This document shows positions 62,701-64,000 of a DNA stretch of 64,000 nt, piece by piece. The translations under genes and the position numbers were made by a program. The notes beneath the pieces were generated by a model, which saw only the letters and a list, made by a program, of their open reading frames with translations, was not told where the DNA came from and made no database searches. Source of the stretch: Physella acuta (lineage: Eukaryota > Mollusca > Gastropoda > Physidae); the NCBI RefSeq assembly GCF_028476545.1, contig NW_026731917.1, forward strand, positions 434,001 through 498,000. The letters are read 5' to 3'. Position 1 is the first letter of the stretch. Every line of letters begins with the position of its first letter.

Positions 62701-63832
62701 GTTGGGGAGGTCAGTTGGTTGTACAAGTCAGGTCATACAAGTTGGGGAGGTCAGTTGGTTATACAAGTTGGGGAGGTCAGTTGGTTATACAAGTTGGGTG
62801 GTCAGTTGGTTATACAAGTTGGGGAGGTCAGTTGGTTATACAAGTTGGGGCATGTCAGGTCATACAAGTTGGGGCATGTCAGGTCATACAAGTTGGGGAG
62901 GTCAGTTGGTTATACAAGTTGGGGCATGTCAGGTCATACAAGTTGGGGCATGTCAGGTCATACAAGTTGGGGCATGTCAGGTTATACAAGTTGGGGAGGT
63001 CAGTTGGTTGTACAAGTTGGGGAGGTCAGTTGGTTGTACAAGTTGGGGAGGTCAGTTGGTTGTACAAGTTGGGAGGTCAGTTGGTTATACAAGTTGGGGC
63101 ATGTCAGGTCATACAAGTTGGGGAGGTCAGTTGGTTGTACAAGTTGGGGTGGTCAGTTGGTTGTACAAGTTGGGAGGTCAGTTGGTTATACAAGTTGGGG
63201 AGGTCAGTTGGTTATACAAGTTGGGGCAAGTCAGGTCATACAAGTTGGGGCAGGTCATACAAGTTGGGGCAGGTCATACAAGTTGGGGCAGGTCATACAA
63301 GTTGGGGCAGGTCATACAAGTTGGGGCAGGTCATACAAGTTGGGGCAGGTCATACAAGTTGGGGCAGGTCATACAAGTTGGGGCAGGTCATACAAGTTGG
63401 GGCAGGTCAGGTCATACAAGTTGGGGCAGGTCAGGTCATACAAGTTGGGGCAGGTCAGGTCATACAAGTTGGGGCAGGTTATACAATACAAGTTGTGGTA
63501 CCATCAGACCATAGAGATAACACATTTATTTAAGGCTGTGCATGATAACAGTTACATTTCTTCATGTAAAAATGTTTTAAAGTTAGTTTTTGAAAATAAA
63601 ATTTGATTATAGTTCTAAGATATTAAAATCAGTGCAAGTTGGTTAGATAAATATATTAAAGCTGCTCTTTATCTTAAACAGGACCTGGAAAGAAGGGCAG
63701 TTCATCATCTTTGATGATTCTTTTGAGCACGAGGTGTGGCATGATGGGAAGGAACTGCGCTTGGTTCTCATTGTAGACTTCTGGCATCCAGACCTGACAG
63801 ATAAACAAAGGAAACGTTTGTCAGCTATTTAG
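50701..63832 (+). CDS. ASPH: aspartyl/asparaginyl beta-hydroxylase
   Basis: ASPH is an ER type II membrane dioxygenase that hydroxylates Asp/Asn in EGF-like domains using Fe(II) and 2-oxoglutarate. Twelve exons join in phase: 50701-50743, 50926-51076, 51382-51488, 53021-54930, 55191-55428, 55760-55896, 56249-56443, 56866-57003, 59662-59797, 60417-60508, 61272-61402 and 63682-63832 (TAG). The product has 1142 residues; human has 758. A Lys-rich cytosolic tail (1-72) precedes a membrane segment (about 74-92, YFLAILAVGICVFGVVY). Residues about 164-676 are Lys/Glu/Thr repeats. TPR-like helices follow, from YEKAVEKYDEILRVH. The catalytic domain has MHPGIHVWPHVGPTNCR and FEHEVWHDGKELR. By alignment with human residues S668, H679, R688, H690, H725 and R735, the counterparts are S1053, H1064, R1073, H1075, H1109 and R1119. 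All are present, so the enzyme looks intact. The added length lies in exon 4. Confidence 0.95.
51085..51110. mobile_element. isolated transposon end in ASPH intron 2
   Basis: CAGTGGCGTTGCTAGGTCAT, starting nine bases after the exon 2 donor, resembles the left end of the CAGAGGCGTAGC family. I found no matching right end. Confidence 0.4.
51588..52690. repeat. 27-bp minisatellite with higher-order structure (ASPH intron 3)
   Basis: The unit is CCCCTCCACCCTTGCATAAC plus TTAGAAA, repeated about 40 times. In the right 900 bp two types alternate (ACTTAGAA and ATTTTGAA), and an ACTTAAAAA variant recurs every six to eight units, so blocks of about 162-216 bp have been duplicated as larger units. It starts roughly 100 bp after the exon 3 donor. 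Because 27 is a multiple of three it is open in frame on both strands, which I take to be a by-product. Confidence 0.95.
53205..54745 (+). repeat. coding minisatellite in ASPH exon 4
   Basis: Within the ASPH reading frame, 33-bp and 42-bp units encode KPTETKKDEKVA and KEQPTETKKDEKVA, with variants (TEAQKDEK, TETKKEEK). About 40 units keep the frame, because both unit lengths are multiples of three. The region is ER-lumenal and highly charged; the human protein has an acidic lumenal segment here that is not a repeat of this kind. The long minus-strand ORF over it is a shadow. Confidence 0.93.
55638..55770 (+). repeat. tandem duplication of the ASPH exon 6 acceptor
   Basis: The stretch TTGACCCTGGAGATGATTCT plus TGTGTCCACAGG occurs twice, 80 bp apart. 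The second copy leads into the true exon 6 (acceptor at 55759). The first has the same CCACAG and the start of an exon-like GCTGGGG, now expanded into a run of about 20 G with TG, then CTCAGACTGTTAAA. It is a decayed copy of the intron-exon junction. Confidence 0.88.
55891..56100 (+). repeat. 63-bp tandem copies of the ASPH exon 6 donor
   Basis: Starting at the last bases of exon 6 (ATGGAG|GTAAGG), a 63-bp unit with CAATTCATTCGTTGTTACTT and GGCTATTTAACCTATACAAT is present about four times, decaying to the right. Each of the first three copies begins with an ATGGAGGTAAGG- or ATGGGGTAAGGG-type junction. Confidence 0.9.
56480..56815 (+). repeat. 44-bp tandem array in ASPH intron 7
   Basis: About eight units with ATGAAATATTTCAGTCATTT and TTGATAGGAGAGCAAAGTGG, the rightmost diverged. 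The array starts within about 40 bp of the exon 7 donor and ends about 50 bp before exon 8, filling most of the intron. Confidence 0.9.
57010..59640 (+). repeat. 34-bp minisatellite filling ASPH intron 8
   Basis: Units of about 34 bp (GAGTAGCTGCCCCTAGTGAG, TTGATCTACAGTTA) with length variants (CACCTGTA, CATTA, CACCAGTTA) are repeated about 80 times. Larger blocks recur, marked by the variant TATAGTAGCTTCCCCTAGTG near 57530, 57865, 58140, 58440, 58780 and 59120. It begins within about ten bases of the exon 8 donor and ends about 20 bases before the exon 9 acceptor. Confidence 0.96.
59865..60390 (+). repeat. 40-bp minisatellite in ASPH intron 9
   Basis: Thirteen units of exactly 40 bp (CAATATGCAGTCTACATCAA, TCAACTGTATTTAATGTTCA) differ only at a few positions (ATGCAG/ATGTAG/ATTCAG; TTTAATG/TTGAATG). 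The array ends about 25 bases before the exon 10 acceptor. Confidence 0.95.
60565..61258 (+). repeat. 31-bp minisatellite in ASPH intron 10
   Basis: About 22 units of GTTTAACTAAAGACTTCTGG plus TTTAACCCCAA. The left third has CCCTAA where the rest has CCCCAA, so variants are ordered along the array. The last unit runs straight into the polypyrimidine tract and acceptor of exon 11 (AACTTTGACTTTCAG). Confidence 0.95.
61403..63485 (+). repeat. donor-seeded minisatellite in ASPH intron 11
   Basis: The array begins at the exon 11 donor itself (CCAG|GTCAGTTGG). Two unit types alternate: AGGTCAGTTGGTTGTACAAG plus TTGGGG (26 bp), and CATGTCAGGTCATACAAGTT plus GGGG (24 bp), with a 19-bp type (CAGGTCATACAAGTTGGGG) at the right end. 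A block of about 748 bp is duplicated: the rare GTACAGGTTGGGGCATGTCA stretch at 61414 recurs at about 62162, followed by the same unit order. Exon 11 stays open if read into it for hundreds of codons. Confidence 0.96.
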
Positions 63833-64000
63833 TTGGTCAGCTGTTTCATTCAACATTTCCAATTTGCCAGTAATGTCTGCATGTTTTAGAATGTTTTTCC
63901 AGCCTGTTTTGATCATGTCTGTATTATTGCATGTCAGTATTTTGCAAGCAAGTTATTGCACCAGCTGGTATTTAAAAATTAAATTATTTATCTGGTGACC

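Noticed and set aside
61272-63606. ORFs of 700-753 codons running from ASPH exon 11 into the array.
   Set aside because: The family-conserved continuation (TWKEGQFIIFDDSFEHEVW) is found by splicing to exon 12 at 63682, so the read-through is intron sequence. Intron retention is mentioned only as a possibility.

Overview
The window is metazoan nuclear DNA. It is AT-rich and carries seven conserved animal genes, split into many small exons with GT-AG introns. Its dispersed repeats include a tRNA-derived SINE with a body of molluscan type, patches of AGATCT/TCTAGA palindromes, and many short DNA transposons. I infer a gastropod mollusc, most likely a heterobranch snail. This rests on repeat style and gene content, not on a database match. 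No bacterial genes, retroviral or Polinton remnants, CRISPR arrays or rRNA genes were seen.

Layout. 1-5.7 kb: a non-autonomous transposon, then most of BLOC1S5 (+). 6.4-8.75 kb: RDM1 (-), seven exons, complete. 8.75-12.3 kb: transposons and inverted repeats. 12.5-13.5 kb: VCPKMT/METTL21D (+). 14.5-21.1 kb: DLAT, the E2 subunit of pyruvate dehydrogenase (-), twelve exons, complete. 21-25 kb: transposons and AT-rich DNA. 25.1-26.4 kb: MORN2 (+), first exon not found. 28.5-33.75 kb: a Cas1p/RWA-type polysaccharide O-acetyltransferase (-), five exons, 567 residues, whose introns are largely tandem repeats. 33.8-50.7 kb: a gene desert with eight of the window's 8-bp-target-site hAT-like elements, a SINE, and several satellite arrays including a 3.8-kb array of 45-bp units. 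50.7-63.83 kb: ASPH, aspartyl/asparaginyl beta-hydroxylase (+), twelve coding exons, complete to its stop codon.

The genes have unrelated jobs: lysosome-related organelle biogenesis, DNA-repair-associated RNA binding, VCP methylation, mitochondrial pyruvate oxidation, a MORN-repeat protein, Golgi O-acetylation and ER hydroxylation. They do not form an operon or cluster. I rebuilt all gene models by hand, choosing splice sites that keep reading phase and match remembered family sequences.

The strongest unexplained signal is the relation between tandem arrays and splice junctions. At least seven ASPH introns and two introns of the RWA-like gene each hold a private tandem array. Several arrays contain, or start right beside, the real 5' or 3' splice site, so splice-like sequence is multiplied. 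A second signal is a dense, apparently recent set of C-tract-rich hAT-type MITEs, many with perfect 8-bp target-site duplications, whose interiors are themselves small tandem arrays. A third is a minisatellite that grew from inside a tRNA-derived SINE.
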